Source: CAZAYY01 sp964489525
GTDB lineage: Bacteria > Chloroflexota > Anaerolineae > Anaerolineales > JABWBV01
DNA: 64,000 nucleotides
Assembly (NCBI GenBank): GCA_964489525.1
Contig: CAZAYY010000002.1
Coordinates: 124,001-188,000, forward strand
Direction: 5' to 3'
How positions within the stretch are numbered: position 1 is the first letter of the stretch; each line of letters opens with the position of its first letter. The position numbers were made by a program, and so were the translations under genes. Below are positions 15,774-26,800 of this stretch, piece by piece. The notes under the pieces are model-generated. The model searched no databases, had not been told where the DNA came from, and saw only the letters and a list, made by a program, of their open reading frames with translations.

Positions 15774-18037
15774 TGATGCCCAAAAGTTCACGTAACCCCA
15801 ATCCCCCTTTTCGCCTGGTTGGGCCAGGCTGGCGCACGCTGTGGGTTATCCTCGCCTGGGTGCTGGCAGGGGGAGTGGGCGCGGCTGGCTGCCAGATGGT
15901 TGAGCCCTTGTTCGTGCCGCCAACGGTTCAGCAACCCCAGGTTGACCCCTTGCCCACACCCACCCCTATCCAGGCGCCGGAGCCTGCCGCCCTGGCTGAA
16001 ATCTACCTTCAGGCCTGGCAGCGGCAAGATTACCCGGCCATGTATGCCTGGCTTTCCCCGCTCAGCCAGGATGCCATCTCCAGCGAAGATTTCACCCGTT
16101 TCCACCAGGAAATTGCCAGCGCCATGAGCCTGGAAAGCATTGAATATTCCATTCTTTCTGGCTTGGCCAGGGGCAGCAGCGCCCAGGTGGGGTTTAAAAT
16201 CCGCTATATCACCCGGCTGGCAGGCGTTTTGGAGCGCACCCAGGTCATGAACCTGCTCTTGGAAGACCAGCAGTGGCGCGTGGCCTGGGACCGCACCCTG
16301 ATTTTGCCCGAACTGGCCGAGGCAGCCAACCTGTGGCTCGATTTCCGTTCCCCCTCCCGGGCGCCGATTTACGACCGCAGTGGCCGGGCGTTGGTTGCCC
16401 TGGCCGATGCCTATGCCCTCGGGATTGTGGCTGGCGAAACCAACCCTGCCCAGGAAAACGATCTGTTCAATGAGATTTGGTCGCTCACCGGGGTTTCGCC
16501 CGAAACCCTGCTCCAGCGCCTGGCCAATTCGCAGCCCGGTTGGTATGTCCCCCTGGGAGAAGTATCGGCTTCCCGGCTCGAAACTCGCTACGATTTTCTT
16601 GCCAACTTCAGCGGCTTTGTCCTCAAGCCTTACCGTTCCCGCTATTACTTCAACAGCGGGATTGCCCCACAGGTAGTAGGTTACCTTGGCTCGATTACTG
16701 ATGAGGAAATGGATACGTACATCCAGGCCGGGTATAAACCCGACGACCGGGTTGGTCAAATGGGCTTGGAACGCTGGGGGGAGCCTTACCTGTCTGGTAA
16801 GTCTGGTGGTGTCTTGTATGCAGTCACCCCGGAAGGACAAATTCTCACTCGCCTTTCCGATGCCCAAACCGTCCCGGCCCAGGCAATCTATACCACCTTG
16901 GATCGCGGCATGCAGTTGGGCGCCCAACAGGCCCTGGCCGGTTTTCTCGGGGCGATTGTTGTCCTGGAACGCGACACCGGGGCCATCCTGGCTCTGGCCT
17001 CTTCGCCTGGGTTTGACCCCAACCTGTTTGAACCTGCCAATTACAACAGTTCCCACGAACTGGCCGCGATACTGGCCGACCCCGATACGCCTTTGCTCAA
17101 TCGCGCCACCCAGGGGCAGTATCCCCCCGGCTCGATTTTTAAAATCGTTACCCTGGCTGCTGCGCTTGAAAGTGGTTTATATACGCCAAACTCCTCCTAT
17201 TTTTGCGGCCAGCGTTTCACCGAAATACCTGGATTGGTGCGCTATGATTGGACCTATACGTTTGGCGCCCCGGCCAGCGGCCAGCTTAACCTTCCTGAAG
17301 CCCTCATGCGTTCGTGCAACCCCTGGTTCTGGCATATTGGCCTGGATTTTTATGCCCAGGGACTGACCTCACAGGTGGCCGATATGGCGAGGGGGTTTGG
17401 CCTGGGCAGCTCCACCGGCCTGGACCAACTGCTGGAGGCCGTGGGAAATGTGGCGACCCCCCAAAACGAAATTGATGCCATCAACCTGGCCATTGGACAG
17501 GGCGATATGCTCGTCACCCCGCTGCAAATTGCCCGGTTTACCGCAGCCATTGGCAATGGTGGCCGCTTGCTGCGCCCCCAATTGGTAGATAAAATTGTTC
17601 CACCCGGCGGCGAACCCTCCTTTACGTTTAGCCCGGTGGTTCAGGCCACCCTTCCGCTTTCCCCGGCCAACCTGTTGGTGGTCCAGCAAGCCATGCTCAG
17701 TGTGGTTCAAAACCCGCGCGGCACAGCCTACTGGCGGTTTATCAACTTCCCCATCCCAATTGCCGGCAAAACGGGCACGGCCGAAGCCCCTCCCAACCAG
17801 CCGCATGCCTGGTTTGCTGGGTACACCCTGGCTGAAAACCCCGACCAACCCGACATTGCCATTGCAGTGGTGGTGGAGCATGGGGGCGAAGGTTCAGTGG
17901 TTGCCGCCCCCATTTTTAAACGGATGGTGGAGCTTTATTATTTTGGCCAGGCACTCAGTCCGCTGCCCTGGGAAAGCGTGGTTCCCCAGCCCCTCCCACC
18001 AGAAAGCGCCCCAATGGCCAACCCAACCAGCCCTTAG
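15773..18037 (+). CDS. Class B penicillin-binding lipoprotein (MecA_N-type) 1
   Basis: The 754 aa product starts with a hydrophobic helix and a lipobox ending AAGC, then a Thr/Pro linker and an NTF2-like MecA_N domain (about 60-190). The dimerisation region follows (YDRSGRALV...), and then the transpeptidase with all three motifs: Ser454-x-x-Lys457 in PGSIFKI, SCN at 514-516 and KTGT at 666-669. It should cross-link peptidoglycan on the outer face of the membrane. The start overlaps maf as TGATG. A near paralogue follows directly. Confidence 0.92.
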   Translation: MMPKSSRNPNPPFRLVGPGWRTLWVILAWVLAGGVGAAGCQMVEPLFVPPTVQQPQVDPLPTPTPIQAPEPAALAEIYLQAWQRQDYPAMYAWLSPLSQDAISSEDFTRFHQEIASAMSLESIEYSILSGLARGSSAQVGFKIRYITRLAGVLERTQVMNLLLEDQQWRVAWDRTLILPELAEAANLWLDFRSPSRAPIYDRSGRALVALADAYALGIVAGETNPAQENDLFNEIWSLTGVSPETLLQRLANSQPGWYVPLGEVSASRLETRYDFLANFSGFVLKPYRSRYYFNSGIAPQVVGYLGSITDEEMDTYIQAGYKPDDRVGQMGLERWGEPYLSGKSGGVLYAVTPEGQILTRLSDAQTVPAQAIYTTLDRGMQLGAQQALAGFLGAIVVLERDTGAILALASSPGFDPNLFEPANYNSSHELAAILADPDTPLLNRATQGQYPPGSIFKIVTLAAALESGLYTPNSSYFCGQRFTEIPGLVRYDWTYTFGAPASGQLNLPEALMRSCNPWFWHIGLDFYAQGLTSQVADMARGFGLGSSTGLDQLLEAVGNVATPQNEIDAINLAIGQGDMLVTPLQIARFTAAIGNGGRLLRPQLVDKIVPPGGEPSFTFSPVVQATLPLSPANLLVVQQAMLSVVQNPRGTAYWRFINFPIPIAGKTGTAEAPPNQPHAWFAGYTLAENPDQPDIAIAVVVEHGGEGSVVAAPIFKRMVELYYFGQALSPLPWESVVPQPLPPESAPMANPTSP

Positions 18038-18058
18038 ATGGCTTTGAAAGGAACCCCC

Positions 18059-20338
18059 ATGAAATGGATTCGATGGGCCCAGGCCCTGTTGTTCATCACC
18101 ACAATTCTTGCCCTGACGGCGTCCGGCTGCAGACCGGTGGATGGCGGCCAAACCGGCTTGCCCACCCAGCCCGAAACCACCACCCAACCCAGCCTGCCCG
18201 CCCCAGGGGTGTTCATTACGGTTATTCCAACCCTTACCCCGCGCCCCAGCCCGGATGTAACTGCCAATGCCTACCTGTCCGCCTGGCAGCAAGATGCCTA
18301 TGAAACCATGTACAACCTGCTGACTTCCGAGAGCCAGGCAGCAATTACGCTGGAAGACTTTACCAAACGCTACCTCGAAGTGGCTGCAAACGCTGCAGTG
18401 GATGTAGGCAAAGTAGATTACACCATCAACCAGGTTTCAGACACCGCCGAAGGCACCCGGGTGGACTACCAGATCACCCTGCACAGCACCCTCTTTGGCG
18501 ATATTGTTCGATCCACAGCCATGGAACTGCGCCAGCAAGGCGGTGAGTGGCAGGTGGTCTGGAATGAAACCCTGATTTTGCCAGAATTAGCAGGCGGCAG
18601 CAAGCTGGTGCTGCTCAACGACCTGCCTGTGCGCGGTAATGTGTACGATCGCAATGGCAGCATGCTCATTGGTCCCTCTGGCGCCAGTTCAATTGGCATC
18701 AACCCCTCCCTGGTCAACCCCGACCAGGAAAAAGACATGCTCAGTGCCTTGGAACGGGTAACCGGCCTGCCTTCGGAATATACCATTACCCTGTATAAAA
18801 ACTACGGCAACGCCGACACCTATATTCCAATCACCGATGTTCCACAAGGCACAAACCTGAGCGGCATCAGTGGGTACGATGCCATCCTGGTCTATTCTTT
18901 CAGCGGCCGCTACTATTTCAACCGGGAGGCCGGTTCGCAGGCCCTGGGGTATATCAGCGCCATTCAACCCGAAGAAGTGATTCCCTACCAGCGGCGTGGC
19001 TACCAATGGACCGAGCGGGTTCCCCGCACCGGGGTGGAGCTTTGGGGGGAACCCTGGCTGGGCGGCAAGCGCGGCGGTACGCTGTATGTGTACGATGCCA
19101 ACAACCAGCCGCTCAACGTAATTGCCAACGCCCAAAAATCCCCCTCTTACGATGTCTATACCACCCTGGACCGTGATTTGCAGGTGGCCGCCCAACGGGC
19201 TTTGTTTGGCCTTTCTGGGGCAATTGTGGTCCTGGAAAAAGACACCGGGCGGGTGCTGGCAATGGCCTCATCCCCCGGCTTCAACCCTAACCTTTTTGAA
19301 CCCACCAACTACAACGCAATTTTCGACTCGCCCTTTTTTACACCCAACGCACCGCTGTTTAACCGCGCTTCGCAAGGACAGTACCCATTGGGTTCCGTGT
19401 TTAAAATCATTACTTTGGCGGCTGCTCTCGAAAGCGGGCGCTTCACCAAAGAATCCACCTACCAGTGTGAACATGCCTTTACTGAAGTTTCCGGTGTCAC
19501 CCTTTACGATTGGACCTATTGGGACGAAATTGACCCCAGCGGCCTGCTGACCCTGCCGCAGGGGTTGATGCGCTCCTGCAACCCCTGGTTCTGGCATATC
19601 GCCGTAGATTTATATAACGCTGGCCTGGCGGGGCAGATTAGCGAAATGGCTAAAGGCTTTGGCCTGGGCAGCCCGACCGGGATTGAACAGGTTTCCGAAC
19701 GACCCGGCCAAATTCCCGTTCCCAACGAACTGCTGGCGGCAACCAACCTGGCCATTGGACAGGGAGAGGTTTTGGTAACCCCCCTGCAGGTGGCTCGTTT
19801 TGTTGCGGCCATCGGCAACGGCGGCACCCTCTACCTGCCGCAAATGGTTGAGAAGGTGCAGAACGCCGAAGGTGAAATTGCTTATGAATTTAAACCCCAG
19901 GCCATGGGCACCCTGCCCGTCAGCCCTGAAACCCTGCAAACCCTGCAAGAAGCCATGCGTTCTGTGGTGAACGACCGCCGGGGAACCGCCTACCGTATTT
20001 TGGGGGCTTTCGGCTATAACCTTGCCGGCAAAACCAGCACCTCCGAAACCGGGGTGTTTGACCCGGATGCCTGGTTTGTGGCCTACAGCGATGCCAACCT
20101 GCCCGATAAACCCGATATTGCCATTGTCGCCATGGTGGAAAAAGTGGGCGAAGGCTCCGACTACGCCGCTCCCATCGTTCGGCGTGTCCTGGAAGTGTAT
20201 TTCTACGGAAATATTCGCACCCGCTACCCCTGGGAAGTGCGCGTGGGTGTGCCGGAATTTATAGTTCCCACCCCAACCCCCACGCCAGAGCTGCCGCCAA
20301 CCATCACCCCCCAGCCTGAGTTCACCCCCACCCCATAA
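18059..20338 (+). CDS. Class B penicillin-binding lipoprotein 2 with altered KTG box
   Basis: The start ATG at 18059 has AAAGGA upstream. The 759 aa product repeats the layout of its neighbour: lipobox (LALTASGC), MecA_N-like domain with YLSAWQQDAYETMYN, dimerisation region and transpeptidase. The active Ser446-x-x-Lys449 (GSVFKI) and SCN (506-508) are intact, but the third motif reads Lys658-Thr-Ser-Thr, with Ser where class B enzymes have Gly. The C-terminus is a Thr/Pro-rich tail. The two genes, 21 bp apart, come from a tandem duplication that has diverged. Confidence 0.9.
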   Translation: MKWIRWAQALLFITTILALTASGCRPVDGGQTGLPTQPETTTQPSLPAPGVFITVIPTLTPRPSPDVTANAYLSAWQQDAYETMYNLLTSESQAAITLEDFTKRYLEVAANAAVDVGKVDYTINQVSDTAEGTRVDYQITLHSTLFGDIVRSTAMELRQQGGEWQVVWNETLILPELAGGSKLVLLNDLPVRGNVYDRNGSMLIGPSGASSIGINPSLVNPDQEKDMLSALERVTGLPSEYTITLYKNYGNADTYIPITDVPQGTNLSGISGYDAILVYSFSGRYYFNREAGSQALGYISAIQPEEVIPYQRRGYQWTERVPRTGVELWGEPWLGGKRGGTLYVYDANNQPLNVIANAQKSPSYDVYTTLDRDLQVAAQRALFGLSGAIVVLEKDTGRVLAMASSPGFNPNLFEPTNYNAIFDSPFFTPNAPLFNRASQGQYPLGSVFKIITLAAALESGRFTKESTYQCEHAFTEVSGVTLYDWTYWDEIDPSGLLTLPQGLMRSCNPWFWHIAVDLYNAGLAGQISEMAKGFGLGSPTGIEQVSERPGQIPVPNELLAATNLAIGQGEVLVTPLQVARFVAAIGNGGTLYLPQMVEKVQNAEGEIAYEFKPQAMGTLPVSPETLQTLQEAMRSVVNDRRGTAYRILGAFGYNLAGKTSTSETGVFDPDAWFVAYSDANLPDKPDIAIVAMVEKVGEGSDYAAPIVRRVLEVYFYGNIRTRYPWEVRVGVPEFIVPTPTPTPELPPTITPQPEFTPTP

Positions 20339-20365
20339 AATGATTGGAAGGATGAAGAATTGCCC

Positions 20366-22423
20366 ATGAATAAAAATATCCCACGACCACGCCTCGCCCA
20401 TTGGCTGCGTCAGGGGGCCTGGATTGGCCTGTTTTTGCTATTGGCAGGCTGCCTACCCGTTGAGCCGCCGCCAGCCAGCCCAACTCCGGCGGGTGGGCTG
20501 CCCGTTTCCACCGAGCCTGCCACACCCGCGGCGCTGCTGCCTTCGCCAACCAACGCCCCCAGCCAGGTTCCAACGTCTACCCCGGTTCCTGAGCAAATTC
20601 TGGCCGTTTGCCTGGGCAGCGAGCCTGCCAGCCTCTACCCCCTGGCATACATCCATCCAAACGGGTCTATAACCCCTGGCCAGCCCTACCCGGACGCCCT
20701 GCTCATTTTGCAGGCCATTTTTAATGGCCCTTACCACAGTCTTTCCTATGATTTGCAGCCCGTTTTGCTCCAGGCCGTCCCCAGCCTGGCTGGGCCGGAT
20801 GCCGAAATTCACCGTGTGGCGGTCTCCCTGGGCGACCGGGTGGTGGATATTTACGGAACGGTAGTCACGCTGCAGGTGGGAACCCTCATCTTCCCGGCGG
20901 GCTGCGCCCAGGAAAGCTGCGCAGTGGAGTACCCTGGCCCCGGCGAGAATGTAGAAATGGACCAACTGGCGGTCACATTTCGCATTAAGCCGGGCATATC
21001 CTGGTCGGATGGCGCTCCGCTGACCACAGCCGATTCGGTGTTTGCTTTCCAGGCTGCATTGGCCGCCCCGCCTGCGGAGTTTCCCCACCTGCAAGGTCGC
21101 CTGGCTCGCACAGCTTCCTATGAAGCCCTCGACAGCAGTGCTGTACGCTGGGTTGGCCTGCCGGGTTTCCGCGACCCTGGCTATGCAGACCAGTTCTGGC
21201 ACCCCCTGCCCCAGCACACTTTGGCTGGCCAGGCACTAACCACCCTGCATACCCTGCCACAGGCTGCCCGGACCCCGCTGGGTTGGGGTGCTTACATGGT
21301 GGCAGAATGGGCTGCTGGCAGCCACATCACCCTGGTGCGCAGCCCGAATGACAACCAGGCCAGCCCGTTTTTCGACCGCCTGGTTTTTCGTTTCACCGGC
21401 ACCGACCCCCAACAAAATCTCAATGCGCTGCTGCAAGGCGAGTGCGATGTGCTGGCCGAGTCTACCAACCCCCTGGCGGGCAGTGTTTTGTTTCGCCAGG
21501 CCGCCGCTTCTGGGCAGGTGGTCATTGTTGCCAGCCCGACCACCACCTGGGAACACCTCACGTTTGGCATCCAACTTGCTGACTATGAAAACGGCTGGCA
21601 GCCGCTGGATCGTCCTGGCTTTTTTGACGACCCGCGCACCCGCCAGGCCATTGCCTACTGCCTGAACCGCGCAGGTTTTGCCAGCCAGTACCTCGGTGCT
21701 GCCGGGGAGGCATCCAACACCTACCTGGCATCTACACACCCGTTGTACGCAGAAACTGCCGCGGCCTATCCCTTTAACCCAGAGCAGGGCAAAGCGCTGC
21801 TTGAGGCTGCTGGTTGGTTGGATGCCGACAGCAACCCTGCCACGCCCCGCGTGGCTGCTGCCGGAATGGCTCGTGTGCCCCAGGGCACCCCGCTTGAACT
21901 GCGCTACTACATCCCCCAGGCCGGGCTGCGCCAGGCTGCCGCCCAATTCTTCGCCCAAAATTTGCAAGAATGCGGCATTTCTGTGGCAGTTGAAGCCCTG
22001 CCCGATGAGGTTTTCTATGAGGTTGGGGCTGGCGGTTTGGTTTTTGGCCGCCAGTTCGACCTGGCCCAGTTCGCCTGGGTGAACTCGCAGGCCCCGCCCT
22101 GCTCGCTCTTTACCACCCGTTCCACTCCAGGGGATGATTTTTCAAAATATCCATACCGCTGGGGCGGGTATAACCTGTCCGGGTACAGCAGCCAGGCCTT
22201 CGACCAGGCCTGCCAGGCAGCCGAAAGCGCCCTACCCGGCCAGCCTGAATACGAACAGTTCCACATCCAGGCGCAGGAGGTGTTTGCCGCAGATTTACCT
22301 GCCATACCGCTTTACTGGCAAATCAAATGGCTGGTGGCCCGTCCGGACCTGTGTGGTTTATCGTTAAACCCGACGGGTTGGGCCTGGAATTGGGAGAAGC
22401 TGGCTTTAGCTCCGTGCCCGTGA
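20366..22423 (+). CDS. ABC transporter solute-binding lipoprotein (family 5, peptide/nickel type)
   Basis: The 685 aa product has a signal peptide with lipobox LLLAGC, a Pro/Thr/Ser linker, and an SBP_bac_5 domain: FRIKPGISWSDGAPLTTADSV, DDPRTRQAIAYCLNR and NPEQGKALLEAAGW are the usual motifs. A TTG six bases earlier sits at better distance from GGAAGGA and could be the true start. It would bind an oligopeptide or similar ligand outside the membrane, but no permease or ATPase is near. Its position after two cell-wall enzymes hints at uptake of murein peptides; this is inference. Confidence 0.88.
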   Translation: MNKNIPRPRLAHWLRQGAWIGLFLLLAGCLPVEPPPASPTPAGGLPVSTEPATPAALLPSPTNAPSQVPTSTPVPEQILAVCLGSEPASLYPLAYIHPNGSITPGQPYPDALLILQAIFNGPYHSLSYDLQPVLLQAVPSLAGPDAEIHRVAVSLGDRVVDIYGTVVTLQVGTLIFPAGCAQESCAVEYPGPGENVEMDQLAVTFRIKPGISWSDGAPLTTADSVFAFQAALAAPPAEFPHLQGRLARTASYEALDSSAVRWVGLPGFRDPGYADQFWHPLPQHTLAGQALTTLHTLPQAARTPLGWGAYMVAEWAAGSHITLVRSPNDNQASPFFDRLVFRFTGTDPQQNLNALLQGECDVLAESTNPLAGSVLFRQAAASGQVVIVASPTTTWEHLTFGIQLADYENGWQPLDRPGFFDDPRTRQAIAYCLNRAGFASQYLGAAGEASNTYLASTHPLYAETAAAYPFNPEQGKALLEAAGWLDADSNPATPRVAAAGMARVPQGTPLELRYYIPQAGLRQAAAQFFAQNLQECGISVAVEALPDEVFYEVGAGGLVFGRQFDLAQFAWVNSQAPPCSLFTTRSTPGDDFSKYPYRWGGYNLSGYSSQAFDQACQAAESALPGQPEYEQFHIQAQEVFAADLPAIPLYWQIKWLVARPDLCGLSLNPTGWAWNWEKLALAPCP

Positions 22424-22553
22424 GATATGGGTAGTTGGAAGTGCGTTGTTGGAAGTCGAAAGCCAGGAATCGGTAGCCAGGAGCCTGGGAGGCGGCGCAG
22501 TGATGCTTTTGCCGCGAATTGCCGGGGATTTAAAGCATGTTCCAGAAAACCGC

Positions 22554-23765
22554 CTAACCCAGCGCCTTTTCACCAATAACCACCACCTGGAGGTGTTGGT
22601 TTAGAAACTCTGGCCTGCCGGCTGCGTTGCTCACCTGCCCCACCAAATAGCCCCCTGCCAGGGGCAGGTCGCGCCCCAGGTGGCTGCGCAGGGTTTCCAA
22701 CAGGCTGTCTGCCTGCGTGTCGTACAGCATTTTCCACCCCAGGTCGGCAAATACCAGCGCCAAGACAGGCCTGCCAATGCCCATGGATTTGATGGCCATT
22801 TCACAGGCGTTTTGCACTGCCAGGCGGCCGTTGCTGGCACTGCCAATCATCAGGTGTGCCACTGCACCAGGCGGAATGGGGCGCGACATCCGGAAGCTGC
22901 CATCCTGTTCCACCCACAGGGGTGCTGCCAACACCAACCCATCCGGGTTGCCGCTTTCAGCCTGCGGGCCGGGGGTTTCGATGCCCAATGGATACAGCCG
23001 AACCAACTGGTTGAGCGGCGGGTAAGCCCACTCGCGCGCTTCGTGGCCAAACAGGTTGGCATAGCGCTCTGCCGGGGTTTCATTATCCAGGCCGCGCAGC
23101 CAAAGACCCTCCGCCCGCGAAACCTGGAAAAAAGTCCCAATCGGCTGCCAGGCATGGCTGATGCCTGACCCCACCCGGAAATTCCCGGTTAAAATTGCCC
23201 CGGCAAGGCCGTTTTCCCCTCCTACGGCGCCTCCAATTTGTTCCGGCCGGTCATCCCGGTTCGGTGTACCTGCCAACCCGCCAGCCAGGGTATAACGACC
23301 ACCAGGCATGCCTGAAGCAAGGCGCAGCCCGTCTTCCACATACCCCCCGGCGCTGCCGCTGCCCGCCACCAGCAGCAGTCCACTGCCAAGTTCGTTGGGT
23401 AATTCCAGTTCATGTTTCATGCGCTGCAGCAGTTCCACCCGCTCACCGGCCCCGGTGCTCAGCGGCCACCAGCCAGCCCGCATTTGAGCATCTTCCCCTG
23501 CCAGCAGGGCGACCACAACAGAGCGCCGCCCAGCCGACAGGGTGGCCAGTTGCCCCAGGCTGTTGAAGCCAAACAGCGGCACATTCTTTAAAAGACCGCT
23601 AACCGAACGCAAAACATCTTGGGATGCAAACTCCGCATCGAAAAAGACAAATGCCGCCGTTGCAGGCTGCCCTGCCAGCCCGATCAGGGCGGAATCCACT
23701 GCCCTGGCACTCACATCCCGAGCGTCGGTTCCAAAGGCTTGCCCAACGGCTGCTTTAAGCGTCAT
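22554..23765 (-). CDS. FIST (FIST_N/FIST_C) sensory protein
   Basis: The 403 aa product matches FIST proteins: PATAAFVFFDAEF near residue 35, PLFGFNSLGQ, the repeated Gly-rich strands of FIST_N (about 25-225) and a FIST_C half with LYPLGIE, MIGSASNGRLAVQNACEMA, ALVFADLGWKML and PLAGGYLVGQV. FIST domains are thought to bind small ligands such as amino acids and often serve signalling proteins. GAGGTGA lies before the ATG. It follows the big histidine kinase by 58 bp in the same direction, so it is probably its partner sensor. Confidence 0.9.
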   Translation of the reverse strand: MTLKAAVGQAFGTDARDVSARAVDSALIGLAGQPATAAFVFFDAEFASQDVLRSVSGLLKNVPLFGFNSLGQLATLSAGRRSVVVALLAGEDAQMRAGWWPLSTGAGERVELLQRMKHELELPNELGSGLLLVAGSGSAGGYVEDGLRLASGMPGGRYTLAGGLAGTPNRDDRPEQIGGAVGGENGLAGAILTGNFRVGSGISHAWQPIGTFFQVSRAEGLWLRGLDNETPAERYANLFGHEAREWAYPPLNQLVRLYPLGIETPGPQAESGNPDGLVLAAPLWVEQDGSFRMSRPIPPGAVAHLMIGSASNGRLAVQNACEMAIKSMGIGRPVLALVFADLGWKMLYDTQADSLLETLRSHLGRDLPLAGGYLVGQVSNAAGRPEFLNQHLQVVVIGEKALG

Positions 23766-23823
23766 GAACTCACCTCACAGCGATGGATGGCAAAGGTCCA
23801 CCCACGGTTTTCCGATAAATCCA

Positions 23824-26800
23824 TCAGCTCACCTCGGCTACGGGTATGGTGAAATAGAACGTGGTGCCTTTCCGGAAAGCGCTTTCAAACCAGATGCGCC
23901 CGCCTTGCAGTTCTACCAGGTTTTTGGTGATGTTCAATCCCAGGCCTGTGCCGGGGCTTTCGCGAGCTTTCATATCATCTGAACGGAAGAATTTCGTGAA
24001 AATTTGTTTCTGGTCTTCCGGCTTGATACCAATTCCGGTATCCTGAACGGAAACCAACAGCACTTCCGGCGCTCCCTTGGGGTCCCATTCATTGTCAGTT
24101 TGTTCCACCCGCACGAAAATTTCCCCATTTTGGGGTGTGTATTTATAGGCATTGCTCACCAGGTTGGTCAGAACCTGGTTGAGGCGGTTTTTATCGGCCC
24201 AGGCGGGGGGCAAACCGGGCACAATTTGCAGATGAAGGCGCTGCTGCTTATCTTCAATCTGTTTTTGAGACGAGCGCACCACATCCTCAATGATTTCCCG
24301 AACCACAACCGCGCCAAACTCCAGCCGCAGCTTGCCTGCTTCGATGCGCGAAACATCTGCCAGGTCGGAAACTAATGAGGCCATTCGTTCAATGTTCGAG
24401 CGGATGGTTTTCAGAAAGCCGGTCTGCGCCTCGGAAACCTGCCCAACTGCCCCGGCCAGAATCAAATCGGTGTAGCCGCGAATGGAAGTCATCGGGGTTT
24501 TGAGTTCATGCGAAACAAACGAAATAAAGTCGTTTTTGGCCTGGTTAGCCGCCTGGACTTCATCGTACAGACGGGCATTGGAAACCGCAATGGCTGCGTG
24601 GTCGCCCAGGCGCACGAGAAAATCGTACACATTGTCGTCGCACCAACCCGCCTGCCAGCTTTCCAGGTAGAGCAGGCCCAGGGTGTCATCCTCGCGGCGA
24701 ATGGGCACAACCACCTGCCCCTGGGTGCGGGGGTGCAGCCTGGAGGTTTGGGCCGTATCCGCATCTTGAACGCGTTGGGGCTGCCCGTTTTCCAGCGCCA
24801 ACTGCAGCAGCGAATGTTCGATAACCTGGTCCATCCAGGCAGCCGGTTGGCCGCCGGGCAATATTTCCAACCCACCGCCCTCGGCAGCCATCACGCGCAG
24901 CCGGGGGCCTTCCTCTTCAACTTGAATGGAAACAGCCACGCCCAGGTTTGCCCCGGATTGGTTGATGGCCCAATCCAGGGTAATTTGCAGCGCTTTTTGT
25001 ACGTTAAGCGTGGCATTCAGCTCGCGGTCAATCCGCTGCATCACCGAAAGCTCTTCCACACGGTCGGCCAGCGCCTGGTCAGTCATGGTGAACAACCGGG
25101 CATTTTGGATGGCCACTGCCGCCTGGGCCGTAAATGCCGTCAGCAGGCTTTCGTCTTCCTGGGTAAAGGGCATTTTGTCTGTTTTGTTGATGACTTCAAT
25201 CACGCCAATGGGCAGGTCGCGATAAAGCATGGGCACAACCAGCAGTTCACGGGTGATGAAGCCGGTTTTCTCATCGGCCTTTTGAAACCAATTTTTATCT
25301 TGCAGCACATTGTTGACAATCACAGGTTGGCGGGTGTCTACGGCTTTGCCCACCAGGCCCGTGCCGGGCGCCAGGCGAACCCCCACCAGATCTTCGGCCA
25401 CCGGGCCAACCGTCACGGCAAAAATCAGCTCTTTGCTTTTTTCATCCACCAACAGCAGGCTGCCTGCTTCACAGGCCAGAATGTCCACCGCACTTTGCAA
25501 AATTTGTTGGAGCAGTGGGTCGAATTCGAGGGTGGAGGTCAGGCTGCGCCCAACCTGGTTGAGCATTTGCAGCAGCCGGGCGCGCCGTTCAGATTCTTGC
25601 AGCAGGCGGGATTTTACAATAGCCCCGGCTGCCTGGTCTGCAATGGCTTGCAGCAGGTTTTGCTGCTCCAGGGTGTAGCTTACGGATGGGTCGGAACTGC
25701 CCAGGCAAATTGCACCGATTGTTTCTGCGCCCGTGTTCAGCGGCACCCCCACCCAGGCATACAACCCTTTGGTGACGGGCAAAACGCTGTGGTTCAGGCA
25801 TTCGCGTTCGTAATCTTCCGTGCGGATTGCGCGGCGATTTTGAATGATATCTCGAACCAGGCCCAGGCCGCTTGGCAAAGGCTGGTTTTCCCGTTCTGCC
25901 AGGCGGTCATCATTTTCCAGGTAAAACGCATGCGCGTAGGTGTCGAGGGGTTTGTTGTGTAGGGTGATGGTGAAGAACGAGGCTGGCAGAACCTGGGTGG
26001 TTTGGGCGAAAACCAGTTCCAAAATATCGTCAAAGTTTACGGTGATGTTTACACCCTGGGCAACCCGCGCCAGTACGTTCACCTCGTGTACCCTGCGCTC
26101 CAGTGAATGAATCACCTGGGCCCGCTGCACAGCCAGGGCAGACTGGTCCGCCAGGGATTCCACGAAGCTCACATCGCGCCGCCGGAAGGGTTCCCCCGAA
26201 CGCTTGGGCCCCAGGGCCAGCCAACCTGCCAGGCGCTGCTGCCCCGCCATTGGAATATAAAGCTGTGCGCCCAATAAGGCCAGCCGGGCGGCATCAGCCC
26301 CAAACCGGTCCCATCCACCAGCAGCGCCGGGTTCGCTCTCAGCGATGAAGATCGGTTTGTTTTCTGCCTGGAGTTGGGTGAGAAATGGGCTGCCGGCACC
26401 AAACCGCAGGTCCGTTCCGGGTGGCTTACCCTCGACGCGTGCCGCACTGTACTGCTCATTTACGGCATCGTATAGAAAAATGTGCAGGGCAGAGGGCTGC
26501 AGGGATTGGTCAATTTCATTGTGCAGCAGGGTGGTGATTTTTACCAGGTCCATTGATTGGGTCAGGTCCCGGCTGAACCGCTGTAGGCGGTCCTGAAAAA
26601 TGTTCAGGCCGCGAAAAAAGGTGTTGTTAATCGCCGTTTCGAGTGTGCTGCGCAGGGGGTTAAACACCAGCACAAACACAAAAACAAAAGCGCCAATCAG
26701 CAGCGGGCTGCGTGCATCCAGGCTTTCGGCTGCCAGCAGGCTGCCAGCCCAAACCAACAGTGCATAAGCGCCTACCGTCAGCGCAAAAAGCAGGATATAC

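Noticed and set aside
24508..25962. Long + strand open frame opposite the histidine kinase
   Set aside because: It lies wholly inside a clear GAF/kinase gene; its translation has no domain and follows from high third-base GC.
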